Below, piece after piece: positions 47,464-56,328 of a stretch of 64,000 nt of DNA. Both the position numbers and the translations under genes were made by a program. The stretch is taken from contig CAYHXN010000002.1 in the NCBI GenBank assembly GCA_964360605.1, positions 9,553 to 73,552 of the forward strand. The letters are read 5' to 3'. Under the pieces are notes generated by a model. It was not told where the DNA came from and made no database searches. It was given only the letters and a program-made list of their open reading frames with translations. Source of the DNA: CAYHXN01 sp964360605. GTDB lineage: Bacteria; Patescibacteriota; Minisyncoccia; UBA6257; WO2-44-18. Every line of letters starts with the position of its first letter. The first letter of the stretch is position 1.

Positions 47464-49161
47464 ATGGAACAAATAAATTTATTCGGAGAAGTAAACTTCC
47501 GAGGACAAACCAAAAAATTTGGCATTAAAACCGATGATCGACGGCGGCATGTTTATGTTATCGGTAAAACCGGTATGGGCAAAACTACTTTGCTGGAAAA
47601 TATGGTGGTTCACGATATTTTGGCTGGCAATGGCGTTGGTATTGTAGACCCGCATGGAGAGTTTGCGGAAAAAATGCTTAGTTTTATTCCCAAAGAACGG
47701 CTTAAAGACGTTATTTATTTCAACCCAGCGGACACTAGCTTTCCAATCGCCTTTAATCCGATTGAAAACATAGGAGCGGAACATCGTCATTTAGTCGCCT
47801 CCGGTTTAATGGGGGTATTTAAGAAAATTTGGCCAGACGTTTGGTCCGCTCGCATGGAATATATTTTAAACAATACCTTATTGACGCTCTTAGAATATCC
47901 AGACTCAACTCTTTTAGGAATTATGAGGGTGCTTTCTGACAAGGATTATCGGAAAAAATTGGTGGATGGACTTAAAGACCCAGTAATTAAAAGTTTTTGG
48001 GTTAATGAATTTGCCCGTTATGCCCAAAAATTTGAAACAGAAGCAACGGCCGCTATCCAAAATAAAATTGGAAAATTAGTCGCTAATCCGCTCATTCGGC
48101 ATATTTTAGGACAATCACGTTCAGCTTTGGATTTTCGGAAAGCCATGGATGATAAAAAAATAATGATTTTTAATCTCTCCAAGGGCCGGATCGGCGAAGA
48201 CAACTCCGCTTTAATCGGTTCAATGATTATCACTAAGCTTCAATTAGCGGCAATGTCTCGCGTGGATTTATCCGAAGAGAACCGCAATGACTTTTATCTT
48301 TATGTTGATGAATTTCAAAATTTCGCGACCGATTCTTTCGCGGATATTTTATCCGAGGCTCGTAAATACCGATTATGCCTGACTTTGGCCCATCAATATA
48401 TTGGTCAATTAGTACATGAAATGAATACAAAAGTTCGGGACGCGGTTTTTGGAAACGTCGGGACAATGCTTGTTTTTCGTGTTGGAGCGGAAGACGCGGA
48501 ATTTTTAGAAAAAGAGTTTGAACCGGATTTTATGGCTACCGATTTAGTTAATCTCCCTAAGGCGAATTTATATCTTAAATTAATGATTGACGGAGTTTCC
48601 TCCCGGCCTTTTTCGGCCCGCGGGATAGGGCCAGTCCAAAAACCCGTTGAATCTCACGTTCAGGAAATTATTGAATATACCCGCGCGGCTTACGCGACAC
48701 CTCTTCATATTGTGGAGGAAAAAATTTCTAATCTTTGGGCTTCAAGTAAAGAAGATGAAACGATTATCCACCACCGTGAAGAAAAACCAAGAACGATGAC
48801 TCAAAGGCCAGCAATGACGAACGTACTAGGAGAGCATGCCCCCCCACGAAATTTTGTAGGGTTTACTCCGCAAAAAGCGGGATTTACCCCACAGAAGGCG
48901 GGGTTCACTCCTCAGAAAGTAGAGCCAATAAGGCCGCGTCCCATTAATCCACCAGAGGAAGCTTCAACGACTCCGACCATGTCCTTGCGTGATCTTAAGC
49001 CGCGTGAAGCTCCGCCAGCCCCGTCAATTGAAAGACGCCCGAAACCGGCTATTAACGTTGATGAATTAAAAAAAGCTTTAGAAAGTTCGCTAAAAACAAA
49101 ACAAGTAATCAAAGTTGAGGAAGAGGATTACGACGAAGAAACTCTAGAAAAAGACCGATAG
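47464..49161 (+). CDS. VirD4/TraD-like type IV secretion ATPase
   Basis: The 565-aa protein has Walker A VIGKTGMGKTTLLENM (about 33-48), DPHGEFAEKML, Walker B FYLYVDEFQNFATDSF (about 278) and the TLAHQYIGQL sensor. It has no membrane segment of its own. A Pro-rich tail holds three GFTPQKA/V repeats (48859-48921). It is homologous to coupling proteins that pump DNA or effector complexes; its upstream partner gives the membrane anchor. Confidence 0.85.
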   Translation: MEQINLFGEVNFRGQTKKFGIKTDDRRRHVYVIGKTGMGKTTLLENMVVHDILAGNGVGIVDPHGEFAEKMLSFIPKERLKDVIYFNPADTSFPIAFNPIENIGAEHRHLVASGLMGVFKKIWPDVWSARMEYILNNTLLTLLEYPDSTLLGIMRVLSDKDYRKKLVDGLKDPVIKSFWVNEFARYAQKFETEATAAIQNKIGKLVANPLIRHILGQSRSALDFRKAMDDKKIMIFNLSKGRIGEDNSALIGSMIITKLQLAAMSRVDLSEENRNDFYLYVDEFQNFATDSFADILSEARKYRLCLTLAHQYIGQLVHEMNTKVRDAVFGNVGTMLVFRVGAEDAEFLEKEFEPDFMATDLVNLPKANLYLKLMIDGVSSRPFSARGIGPVQKPVESHVQEIIEYTRAAYATPLHIVEEKISNLWASSKEDETIIHHREEKPRTMTQRPAMTNVLGEHAPPRNFVGFTPQKAGFTPQKAGFTPQKVEPIRPRPINPPEEASTTPTMSLRDLKPREAPPAPSIERRPKPAINVDELKKALESSLKTKQVIKVEEEDYDEETLEKDR

Positions 49162-49186
49162 AATCTTAAAGACAGCATTCTCGTTA

Positions 49187-49759
49187 CTACTTCCCCTTTT
49201 CCACTCTTTCTGTATAAGTTCCCAGCTCTGTATTTACTCTTATAGTATCTCCGGTATTTACAAACAAAGGAACGTCCACTTCTACCCCGGTTTCTAAAAC
49301 CGCTTTTTTGGTGCCACTTTTAGCGCTGTCGCCGGCGATATTGGGCGGCGCTTCTTTAATTTTTAAATCCATTTTAATCGGCACTAGCACGCTGATGATT
49401 TGGTCATTAAATTTAATCGCCGTTACTAGTGTATTTGGTTTCAAAAATTTAACCGTCAAACCGAGATTTTCTTCTTTCAACGCGAATCGTTGCGCTGGAT
49501 TGTCTTTGGCGGAAAACCAAAACTCACCGCGATTGTTATAAAGGTATTTAATTTCTTCTTTAGGTAAATCAGCCTCTTCAAAAGACTCGCTTTGATGGAA
49601 GTTTCGCTCTACAATTTTGCCGTTGATAAGACTTTTTATTTTACACTTGGCTACCGGCTTGCGCTGTTGCATCCGCAAAAATTCGTATTCCAAAACCTGC
49701 CAAGGCTCGCCCTCCAGCACAAAAACCATACCCTTTTTAAGTTCGTTGTAAGCCAGCAT
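49187..49759 (-). CDS. efp: Translation elongation factor P
   Basis: The 190-aa protein from ATG 49759 has NELKKGMVFVLEGEPWQVLEYE, the KOW-like first domain, the ESFEEADLPKEEIKYLYN linker and the OB-fold C-terminus (GVEVDVPLFVNTGDTIRVNTE). The domain I tip reads RMQQRKPVAK, where E. coli has PGKGQAF with the modified Lys34, so the usual beta-lysylation site is absent. EF-P relieves stalling at proline runs. TAACAT lies 7 nt before the ATG, with TTGATT 17 bp further up. Confidence 0.9.
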   Translation of the reverse strand: MLAYNELKKGMVFVLEGEPWQVLEYEFLRMQQRKPVAKCKIKSLINGKIVERNFHQSESFEEADLPKEEIKYLYNNRGEFWFSAKDNPAQRFALKEENLGLTVKFLKPNTLVTAIKFNDQIISVLVPIKMDLKIKEAPPNIAGDSAKSGTKKAVLETGVEVDVPLFVNTGDTIRVNTELGTYTERVEKGK

Positions 49760-49766
49760 AGGGTTG

Positions 49767-49795
49767 ATGTTATCAAAAATTTTTATTAAAATCAA
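49767..49795 (-). promoter_or_regulatory. efp promoter (TTGATT-17-TAACAT)
   Basis: The -10 ends 7 nt before ATG 49759 on the minus strand, implying a leaderless mRNA. Confidence 0.65.
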
Positions 49796-49816
49796 TCTGG
49801 ATTTTAAAAGGATCCA

Positions 49817-50992
49817 ATGACGGAAATGAATAAGAAAAAATTAAAAGTTTTCGTTGCTATGTCTGGCGGAGTGGATAGCTCTGTTGCCGCGGCATTGCTT
49901 AAAAAAGAAGGATACGAAGTAATTGGCGTTCATATGAAATGCTACAACTTGGACGGGTGTGGGGAGCGGGACGCGGAAGACGCGCGGCGGGCGGCGGAAC
50001 ATTTGAATATTCCGTTTTATGTGTTTGATTTTGAAAAAGAATATAAAGACCGTGTTGTGAAGTACATGATTGACAGTTATAAGAAGGGGATTACGCCCAA
50101 TCCCGACGTGATGTGCAACAAAGAAATTAAATTCGGTTTGTTTCTGGAAAAAGCGTTAAAAATAGGAGCGGACTTTGTCGCAACCGGACATTATGTAAAA
50201 TTAGCGACATGTAAAATACGACATGGGGAAAATGCGTCAAAAAGTGCTTTGTCGCATGTCGCATGTCCCATTTCACTCTGTATTGCTCGCGATAGAAATA
50301 AAGACCAGTCTTATTTTCTTTGGACTCTTACGCATAAGCAATTAAAGCATTGCCTGTTTCCGATTGGTGGATACACCAAGCCGCAGGTGCGAAAAATCGC
50401 GGCGAAATTTGGCTTGCACAACGCGCTTAAAAAGGATTCGCAAGGAATCTGCTTTTTGGGACAAATTTCTCTTCCGGATTTTTTAAAGAAATATATCAAA
50501 CAAAAAAAAGGCGATATTCTGCTCATTACGAGTGGTAGCGACTTGACTAGCTCGCCAACTAATTATTCCCCGAGCTTGTCGAGGGGCTACATTAAGATAG
50601 GCATCCACAACGGCGTCCATCTTTACACTATCGGCCAAAGGCATGGATTAAATATTGGCGGGTATTCTAAACCGCTTTACGTCTCGGAAAAAAACATAAA
50701 GAAAAACATCGTTTACGTAGCCGAAGGCGAAAACCACCCAGCTTTATACAAAAAGGAAGTTAATTTAGTAAACGTAAATTTTCAATCTTTAATCTTAAAT
50801 CGCAAATCATTCCCGGTTTATGCCCGCGTTCGTTATCGCCAACCGCTAGAAAAAGCAACTCTTCAACCCATCAACTCTTCAACTGCCCAACTCAAATTTG
50901 ACCGGCCAGTCAAATTTGTAGCTGAAGGCCAATCAGCGGTTTTCTATGACAAAAAAGGCGCGATGCTCGGCGGGGGCATTATTGTTTATTAA
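49817..50992 (+). CDS. mnmA: tRNA-specific 2-thiouridylase
   Basis: MnmA adds sulphur to U34 of Lys, Glu and Gln tRNAs. The 391-aa protein has the PP-loop VAMSGGVDSSVAAALL, TPNPDVMCNKEIKFG (catalytic Cys), ATGHYV, RDRNKDQSYFLW and DSQGICFLG (second Cys), then LYTIGQRHGLNIGG. Three stretches look like in-frame repeat insertions: about residues 134-152, 245-258 (CTCGA repeat) and 352-363. The conserved blocks are intact. Confidence 0.92.
   Translation: MTEMNKKKLKVFVAMSGGVDSSVAAALLKKEGYEVIGVHMKCYNLDGCGERDAEDARRAAEHLNIPFYVFDFEKEYKDRVVKYMIDSYKKGITPNPDVMCNKEIKFGLFLEKALKIGADFVATGHYVKLATCKIRHGENASKSALSHVACPISLCIARDRNKDQSYFLWTLTHKQLKHCLFPIGGYTKPQVRKIAAKFGLHNALKKDSQGICFLGQISLPDFLKKYIKQKKGDILLITSGSDLTSSPTNYSPSLSRGYIKIGIHNGVHLYTIGQRHGLNIGGYSKPLYVSEKNIKKNIVYVAEGENHPALYKKEVNLVNVNFQSLILNRKSFPVYARVRYRQPLEKATLQPINSSTAQLKFDRPVKFVAEGQSAVFYDKKGAMLGGGIIVY
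50562..50590 (+). repeat. CTCGA-type palindromic repeat inside mnmA
   Basis: ATTATTCCCCGAGCTTGTCG then AGGGGCTAC, matching copies at 4423, 4736 (inverted) and 27181 (inverted). It encodes NYSPSLSRGY. Confidence 0.8.
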
Positions 50993-51031
50993 TTTGCGTT
51001 ACTCAAAAAATTTTATACCATTAAGCGTATT

Positions 51032-52348
51032 ATGAAGTCATCGGATATTTTCTTTTGGAGCTCCTCCTTTTTCTTGGGAGGAGTTTTTGTTGCCAGCATC
51101 GCCAGCGGTTTCTCTTCCGCTTATTTAATCACTTTTTTGACAACGCTCTTAATTGGTTTACTGCTTTTTTATTTCCGCATTTCCCATGTCGCGTTTTTAC
51201 TTTTAACTCTTATTGGCTCCGGATATTATTTTATTTTTACAAATTTCGCTCACGGCCCAGAACCGATTTTTGGAAAAAAAGTGGAACTTACCGGCGTGGT
51301 GCGGGAAGCGGAACAGCGCCTAAACAGCCAGAAGTTAGTTGTTGATAAAATTCAGATTACCGCGCCGCGTTATCCGGAGTTTCAATATGGAGATTTAATA
51401 AAAGCGACCGGAACTATTAAAGAACCGGAAGCCGAATTCGCGGGGTATTTTAAAAAAGAAGGCATCGCGGGATTGATGCAGTTTCCCCAGATTGAGGTAG
51501 TTGCCAATAATCGTGGGTTTTGGGTAAAAAAACAGCTTTTAGGAGTTCGCCATTATATTGAAAATGTTTATAAACGGGTTTTGCCTCTAGAAAAAGCGGT
51601 TTTTCTATCCGGCTTGACTCTTGGCTCAACCAATGAATTTTCCGATGAATTTAAGGAAAAACTTCGCTTAAGCGGAACAAGCCACTTAGTCGCTTTATCT
51701 GGCTATAACATTGCTATTATTGTCAGCGCCGTCTCGCTTTTACTGGGAACTTGGGCTTTCACCAAGCGATTTAATTTGTTTATCAGCGTCGCGGTTATAG
51801 CGCTTTTCGTAGTTATGACCGGAGCGGAGGCGTCCGTAGTCAGGGCGGCAATCATGGCGTTTCTGGTTATTTTAGCCGATAAACTTCAAAGAATGTATTA
51901 CTTTCGGAATTCCGTGGCCGCCGCGGCGCTGGTAATGACCGCCATCAACCCCAATCTTCTCGCTTTTGACATCGGCTTCCAACTTTCTTTCGCGGCTTTA
52001 TTGGGAATTGTTTACTTAGCACCCTGGTTAAAAGAAAAATTTCCATTTCTTAAAAAACCAAGCTTTCTTTCGTGGAGAGAACACTTTGCCAACACTAGTT
52101 CCGCCCAATTGGCGGTTTTGCCGCTTCTTCTGTGGCATTTCAGTTTCTTTTCCCCGCTAGGAATTATTTCCAACATTTTGATTTTAGAGTTCGTTCCGAT
52201 TACGATGGCATTAGGGTTTTTAATAGCCGGACTTTCTCTTTTTTCAGGAACGCTGGCGTGGATAGTAAGTTTTCCGGCGAACGCCCTTCTATCCTGGAAA
52301 ATCGGAGTCATTAATTTATGTTCAAAAATAGCCAGTTTGTTTCTATAA
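51032..52348 (+). CDS. comEC: ComEC N-terminal membrane part
   Basis: The 438-aa protein has N-terminal helices, a DUF4131-like OB region (KKVELTGVVREAEQR), and the competence channel domain with GTSHLVALSGYNIAI and ASVVRAAIMAFLVILADKLQR. ComEC carries single-stranded DNA into the cell. The usual C-terminal metallo-beta-lactamase part is in a separate overlapping frame at 52318. Confidence 0.88.
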   Translation: MKSSDIFFWSSSFFLGGVFVASIASGFSSAYLITFLTTLLIGLLLFYFRISHVAFLLLTLIGSGYYFIFTNFAHGPEPIFGKKVELTGVVREAEQRLNSQKLVVDKIQITAPRYPEFQYGDLIKATGTIKEPEAEFAGYFKKEGIAGLMQFPQIEVVANNRGFWVKKQLLGVRHYIENVYKRVLPLEKAVFLSGLTLGSTNEFSDEFKEKLRLSGTSHLVALSGYNIAIIVSAVSLLLGTWAFTKRFNLFISVAVIALFVVMTGAEASVVRAAIMAFLVILADKLQRMYYFRNSVAAAALVMTAINPNLLAFDIGFQLSFAALLGIVYLAPWLKEKFPFLKKPSFLSWREHFANTSSAQLAVLPLLLWHFSFFSPLGIISNILILEFVPITMALGFLIAGLSLFSGTLAWIVSFPANALLSWKIGVINLCSKIASLFL

Positions 52349-53169
52349 CTTTCATAATCTTGATTGCCGCCAATATTTTCGCCTGGCAAGCGATTATCTA
52401 TGGCGGCAATAACGGTGAGGAAGCGCTTTATTTTTTAAATATCGGGCAGGGCGACGCGAGCCTGATTGATTTAGGGAAAATCGAGATTTTAATGGACGGC
52501 GGGAAAGGGCCGCAAGTATTAAGCGAACTCACTAAAGCCTTAGGCCCCACCGACCGCTATATTGATCTAGTCATCGCTACGCATCCGGACTTTGATCATT
52601 TCGGCGGGCTGATAGATGTTTTAAAAACTTACAAAGTCGGCGCTGTTATAACTAACGGGCGAGACGGGGTAGCCGAAGCTTATGCTGATTTTATAAAGGC
52701 CGCTAAAGAAAGTGGCGCCAAAGAACTGGTTTTAAAAGAGGGAGATAAAATTAGTTATAAAAAATCGGTTTTAGATATTTTAGCTCCATCGCCAAAAGAC
52801 GTAAATGGAAAATCCAGCAATAATTCCGGAATCGTTTTTCTTTTAAAAACCGGTTCGGTTACTGCTTTATATACCGCCGACATTGATTTTGAGAAAGAAC
52901 TGGAACTAGTTCGGCGTTACGATATCCGTTCGGATATTCTAAAAGTCGCTCACCACGGTTCCAAGTACTCCAGCTCTAAAGAATTTTTAAAAGAGGTTCA
53001 GCCAAAAGTTTCCTTAATCAGCGTCGGGAAAAATAATTACGGCCACCCGACTTCGGAAGCTTTGAATCGCTTAGCTTCGGTTAATTCCCTGATAGAGCAG
53101 ACAAACCAAGAGGGGACCATTAAAATATCCTTAGGTCTAGATCGGCTTGCGATTTATTCAATAAAGTGA
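52318..53169 (+). CDS. ComEC C-terminal metallo-beta-lactamase part
   Basis: The 283-aa protein has one N-terminal helix (ITFIILIAANIFAWQAI), LNIGQGDASLIDLG, THPDFDHFGGL (HxDxDH), and VAHHGSKYSSS. It overlaps the membrane part by 31 nt in another frame. Together they equal a full ComEC (about 720 aa), so this is either a true gene split or one frameshift. Confidence 0.87.
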   Translation: MFKNSQFVSITFIILIAANIFAWQAIIYGGNNGEEALYFLNIGQGDASLIDLGKIEILMDGGKGPQVLSELTKALGPTDRYIDLVIATHPDFDHFGGLIDVLKTYKVGAVITNGRDGVAEAYADFIKAAKESGAKELVLKEGDKISYKKSVLDILAPSPKDVNGKSSNNSGIVFLLKTGSVTALYTADIDFEKELELVRRYDIRSDILKVAHHGSKYSSSKEFLKEVQPKVSLISVGKNNYGHPTSEALNRLASVNSLIEQTNQEGTIKISLGLDRLAIYSIK

Positions 53170-53175
53170 TATAAT
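53147..53175 (+). promoter_or_regulatory. Promoter (TTGCGA-17-TATAAT with extended TGA)
   Basis: It overlaps the end of the comEC C-part and lies 30 nt before ATG 53206. Confidence 0.75.
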
Positions 53176-53205
53176 TTGAGGAGATTTTTGACGTGAGGCG
53201 GCTCA

Positions 53206-53757
53206 ATGGATCACGCGTATGCAGACTCTGTAAGCTTTTGGTTTTTTGTTCTTTCCCTTGCTTCTATCGTTATCTTTTTTGTCGCTTTAAAAATAAGGTT
53301 GGTAATTCTGGCGGCCGATGGAAAATTTAAACTTGAAGAGGCTTTTAATGAATACAAGTTTAGAAAAAATGAAAAGGAAGCGACGCGGGAGCTTCAAAAC
53401 AAATTTTTTGATAGACTGCAATCTGTAAAAAATAGCCATATCGTGCTATCCGCAATTTATAATAATCTTGCCTTTGCTTTTGAAGCTGTCGAAGTGTTAT
53501 TTGAAGAAGAATATGATACGCGAGTTTATCTATTAAATAGCATGCGTGAAAAATTGGACAATGTTTTTAAAATTGCCGCGGACTGTGAAAAAGTCATTTG
53601 GAAAATTTCCCCAACCCTAGATAGTTCCCAATTAAAGAACAAGAAAGCGTCTATAGAAATTTATATAAAAACAACCATTGGAATTCTGGCTTCTGTTGAT
53701 AAGGACTTATTGAACTATAAAGAGTGTTTTGGAATGAAAGTTTTCCCGCTAAACTAA
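53206..53757 (+). CDS. Anchored helical protein (183 aa), unknown function
   Basis: One N-terminal helix (FWFFVLSLASIVIFFVALKI) is followed by a long charged, helical cytosolic region (KLEEAFNEYKFRKNEKEATRELQ), resembling bacterial LemA-like architecture, though I do not see a LemA signature. It has its own promoter, and the terminator overlaps its stop. Confidence 0.62.
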   Translation: MDHAYADSVSFWFFVLSLASIVIFFVALKIRLVILAADGKFKLEEAFNEYKFRKNEKEATRELQNKFFDRLQSVKNSHIVLSAIYNNLAFAFEAVEVLFEEEYDTRVYLLNSMREKLDNVFKIAADCEKVIWKISPTLDSSQLKNKKASIEIYIKTTIGILASVDKDLLNYKECFGMKVFPLN

Positions 53758-53770
53758 GCGGGATTTTTTT
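53745..53770 (+). terminator. Terminator overlapping the stop codon
   Basis: CCCGCT, AAACTA, AGCGGG then ATTTTTTT. Confidence 0.85.
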
Positions 53771-53813
53771 CGTTAATTTTGCTATTATTTTCTTAGCTTT
53801 TTTGAGATATAAA

Positions 53814-53924
53814 ATGGGATTTTGGAACCTGACTACTTGGATACTTTGGGTATTGGTTTTTTTGTTCGGAATTTTTGTTGTTCGTCGTTTAATTAGAAAC
53901 GCGCGTTTGAGAAAACAGCGTTAG
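53814..53924 (+). CDS. Possible 36-aa single-pass membrane peptide
   Basis: From ATG 53814 the frame gives one hydrophobic helix (MGFWNLTTWILWVLVFLFGI) and a basic tail (RRLIRNARLRKQR), much like the 46-aa peptide at 74. A longer frame from 53724 overlaps the previous gene and its terminator, so it is less likely. Confidence 0.4.
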   Translation: MGFWNLTTWILWVLVFLFGIFVVRRLIRNARLRKQR

Positions 53925-53948
53925 GGTCTTGCTAAACGCTTTGGTAGT

Positions 53949-54277
53949 GTGACAGAAATATTTGGTAAGATTGCCTCCGACTTTGTGGATGAATCTATAA
54001 AACGTCGGCATTCTCCAAACCCAGCATGCTCTAAGAGACTAGAAGGTATCCAAAAAAAAATTGAGGACGCCAACGAGTGTCTTGAGATATTCTTTGAGCG
54101 AATGTCCGATTTTTTAAATGGAACCCTACCAGACAGTGAAAAGCTTAATACTGATGCTAAAGCACAAAAGAAATTCTTAGACCATCTAGAAAAAATATTA
54201 CATGAAGCAGAAGAGTTATTAGGACGGGCTTTGGACGAGTTAGGGGAACATCACCAGCTTTATCCGCGCAACCCTTC
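53949..54277 (+). CDS. Hypothetical helical protein, 3' end in a gap
   Basis: GTG 53949 starts a charged helical protein (KRLEGIQKKIEDANECLEIF, then KFLDHLEKILHEAEELL) with no membrane segment. About 109 residues are visible before the N run. Function unknown. Confidence 0.5.
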
Positions 54278-54377
54278 NNNNNNNNNNNNNNNNNNNNNNN
54301 NNNNNNNNNNNNNNNNNNNNNNNNNNNNNNNNNNNNNNNNNNNNNNNNNNNNNNNNNNNNNNNNNNNNNNNNNNNNN
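54278..54377. other. Assembly gap of 100 N
   Basis: Exactly 100 N. The right edge CTCGGGGGATTTTTTATTTTT looks like the second half of a terminator hairpin. Confidence 0.98.
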
Positions 54378-54423
54378 GCTCGGGGGATTTTTTATTTTTA
54401 GCAACCGTGATAAACTTTTTATT

Positions 54424-55800
54424 ATGCGAAGTTTAATCGCGGATATTATTAATAAAATCGGCCAAGAGGTGGAATTAATGGGGTGGGTCAGCGTCCGGCG
54501 CGATCACGGTAAGCTTATTTTTATTGATTTGCGGGACAGAAGCGGTGTCGCGCAGGTTGTTTTTACTAAAGAACTTTACGCCGAAGCGGATAAATTAAGA
54601 CCGGAATGGGTGGTAAGAATTATCGGCGCGGTTAATCAGCGGCCGGAAAACATGGTTAATCCGAAATTAGCCACCGGAACAGTAGAAGTTTTGGCTAAAT
54701 CCATTGAAGTATTGTCCGAAGCCCAAACTCCGCCGATTGCTTTGGATACGGATGGCCGTGAAATAGGAGAAGAGCCCAGAATGACTTATCGTTACGTGGA
54801 TTTGCGTCGCGACCGCTTGCAAAAAAACTTGCGGATGCGAAGCCAGGTCCTTGCTTATGTTGACGCTTTTTTTAAAGAAAACGATTTCGTGGAAGTAGAG
54901 ACTCCGATTTTGGGAAAATCCACGCCGGAAGGGGCGAGGGATTATCTTGTACCTTCTAGGCTTTATCCGGGCAAGTTTTACGCTTTACCCCAAGCACCAC
55001 AGCAATACAAACAACTTCTAATGGTAGCCGGCTTAGAGCGTTATTTCCAAGTTGCCCGGTGTTTTCGTGATGAAGACACCCGCGGCGACCGCCAGCCGGA
55101 GTTTACTCAAATTGATTTAGAAATGAGTTTTGTTACCCGCGAGGATGTTTTAAGCGCGTTGGAAAATCTTATGATTGGATTAGTAAAAAATGTTTATCCC
55201 GAAAAGCGTATTTATCAAACACCCTTTCCCCGCTTAACTCACAAGGAAGCAAAAGAAAAATATGGCACCGACAAGCCGGATTTACGGCAGGATAAAAATG
55301 ATCCGAATGAATTAGCGTTTTGCTGGGTTGTGGATTTTCCGTTTTACGAATGGAGTGAAAAAGATAAAAAATGGGATTTTGGCCATAATCCATTTAGCAT
55401 GCCTTATGGAGAGAACCTCCCTGATGACAATAATGGCCTTGGAAGCGTAGTTGCCCAGCAATATGACTTAGCTTTAAATGGTTATGAAATTGCTGGCGGT
55501 AGTATTCGGAATCACCGGCCGGAGCTTTTAAAAAAGGCCTTCCGATTGTTGGGTTATGAAGATTCTATAATTGAGGAAAAATTCGGCCACATGATGAGGG
55601 CGTTCTCTTTCGGCGTGCCGCCGCATGGAGGAGCGGCTATCGGTTTTGATCGCCTAATGATGATTTTATTGAACGAACCGAATATCCGAGAAGTCATCGC
55701 TTTCCCGAAAACTGGAGACGGCCGGGATTTAATGACTGGCGCTCCAGATAGCGTTGAGCTTAAACAGCTTAAAGAGCTTCACATCAAGCCGGAAAAGTAA
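54424..55800 (+). CDS. aspS: Aspartyl-tRNA synthetase without a full GAD insertion
   Basis: The 458-aa class II enzyme has the OB-fold anticodon domain (VELMGWVSVRRDHGKLIFIDLRD), motif 2 YFQVARCFRDEDTRGDRQPEFTQ split across the usual loop, and motif 3 GVPPHGGAAIGFDRLMM. Bacterial AspRS has about 590 aa; the GAD domain of about 120 aa is missing here, as in some reduced genomes. Whether it also charges tRNA-Asn cannot be judged. Confidence 0.93.
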   Translation: MRSLIADIINKIGQEVELMGWVSVRRDHGKLIFIDLRDRSGVAQVVFTKELYAEADKLRPEWVVRIIGAVNQRPENMVNPKLATGTVEVLAKSIEVLSEAQTPPIALDTDGREIGEEPRMTYRYVDLRRDRLQKNLRMRSQVLAYVDAFFKENDFVEVETPILGKSTPEGARDYLVPSRLYPGKFYALPQAPQQYKQLLMVAGLERYFQVARCFRDEDTRGDRQPEFTQIDLEMSFVTREDVLSALENLMIGLVKNVYPEKRIYQTPFPRLTHKEAKEKYGTDKPDLRQDKNDPNELAFCWVVDFPFYEWSEKDKKWDFGHNPFSMPYGENLPDDNNGLGSVVAQQYDLALNGYEIAGGSIRNHRPELLKKAFRLLGYEDSIIEEKFGHMMRAFSFGVPPHGGAAIGFDRLMMILLNEPNIREVIAFPKTGDGRDLMTGAPDSVELKQLKELHIKPEK

Positions 55801-55813
55801 TAAACTAACCCAA

Positions 55814-56323
55814 ATGAATAAAAAAGAACGCACGCTTGTTTTAGTAAAACCCGATGGTGTCCAGCGAGGACTTATAGGTGAAGTAACCGGCCGTTTTGAA
55901 AAAATAGGGCTTAAGCTTATTGGTATTAAGATGACGGTTCCGGTGAAAGACCAAGTTGCGAAACATTATGCCAAAATGTCCGGTCCGGTGTTGGAGCATC
56001 TTAAAAATTTCATGTCTAGCGGGCCGGTAGTGGCGATGGTTTGGGAGGGGGCGCACGCTATCGGAATAGTGCGTAAACTAATTGGTTCCACCGAGCCGCT
56101 TTCTTCGGACGTGGGAACAATAAGAGGGGATTACACCATTGATTCTTACAAACTTGCCGATGCGGATGGACGGGCTGTTCGCAATATCGTTCATGCTTCT
56201 GGAAATGAAGAGGAGGCGGAGGCGGAAGTTTTGCTTTGGTTTAAAAAAGAGGAACTTATTAACTACCGTCTGATTCAAGAAGCGGTTCTTTATGATGTTA
56301 ATTTAGACGGGATTTTAGAATAA
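55814..56323 (+). CDS. ndk: Nucleoside diphosphate kinase
   Basis: NDK equalises nucleoside triphosphate pools. The 169-aa protein has TLVLVKPDGVQRGLIGEV, the GTIRGDY loop and the active-site His in NIVHASGNEEEAEAE. The C-terminus is about 25 residues longer than usual. ATG 55814 is chosen because homologues begin at this point. Confidence 0.94.
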   Translation: MNKKERTLVLVKPDGVQRGLIGEVTGRFEKIGLKLIGIKMTVPVKDQVAKHYAKMSGPVLEHLKNFMSSGPVVAMVWEGAHAIGIVRKLIGSTEPLSSDVGTIRGDYTIDSYKLADADGRAVRNIVHASGNEEEAEAEVLLWFKKEELINYRLIQEAVLYDVNLDGILE

Positions 56324-56328
56324 TTTTT

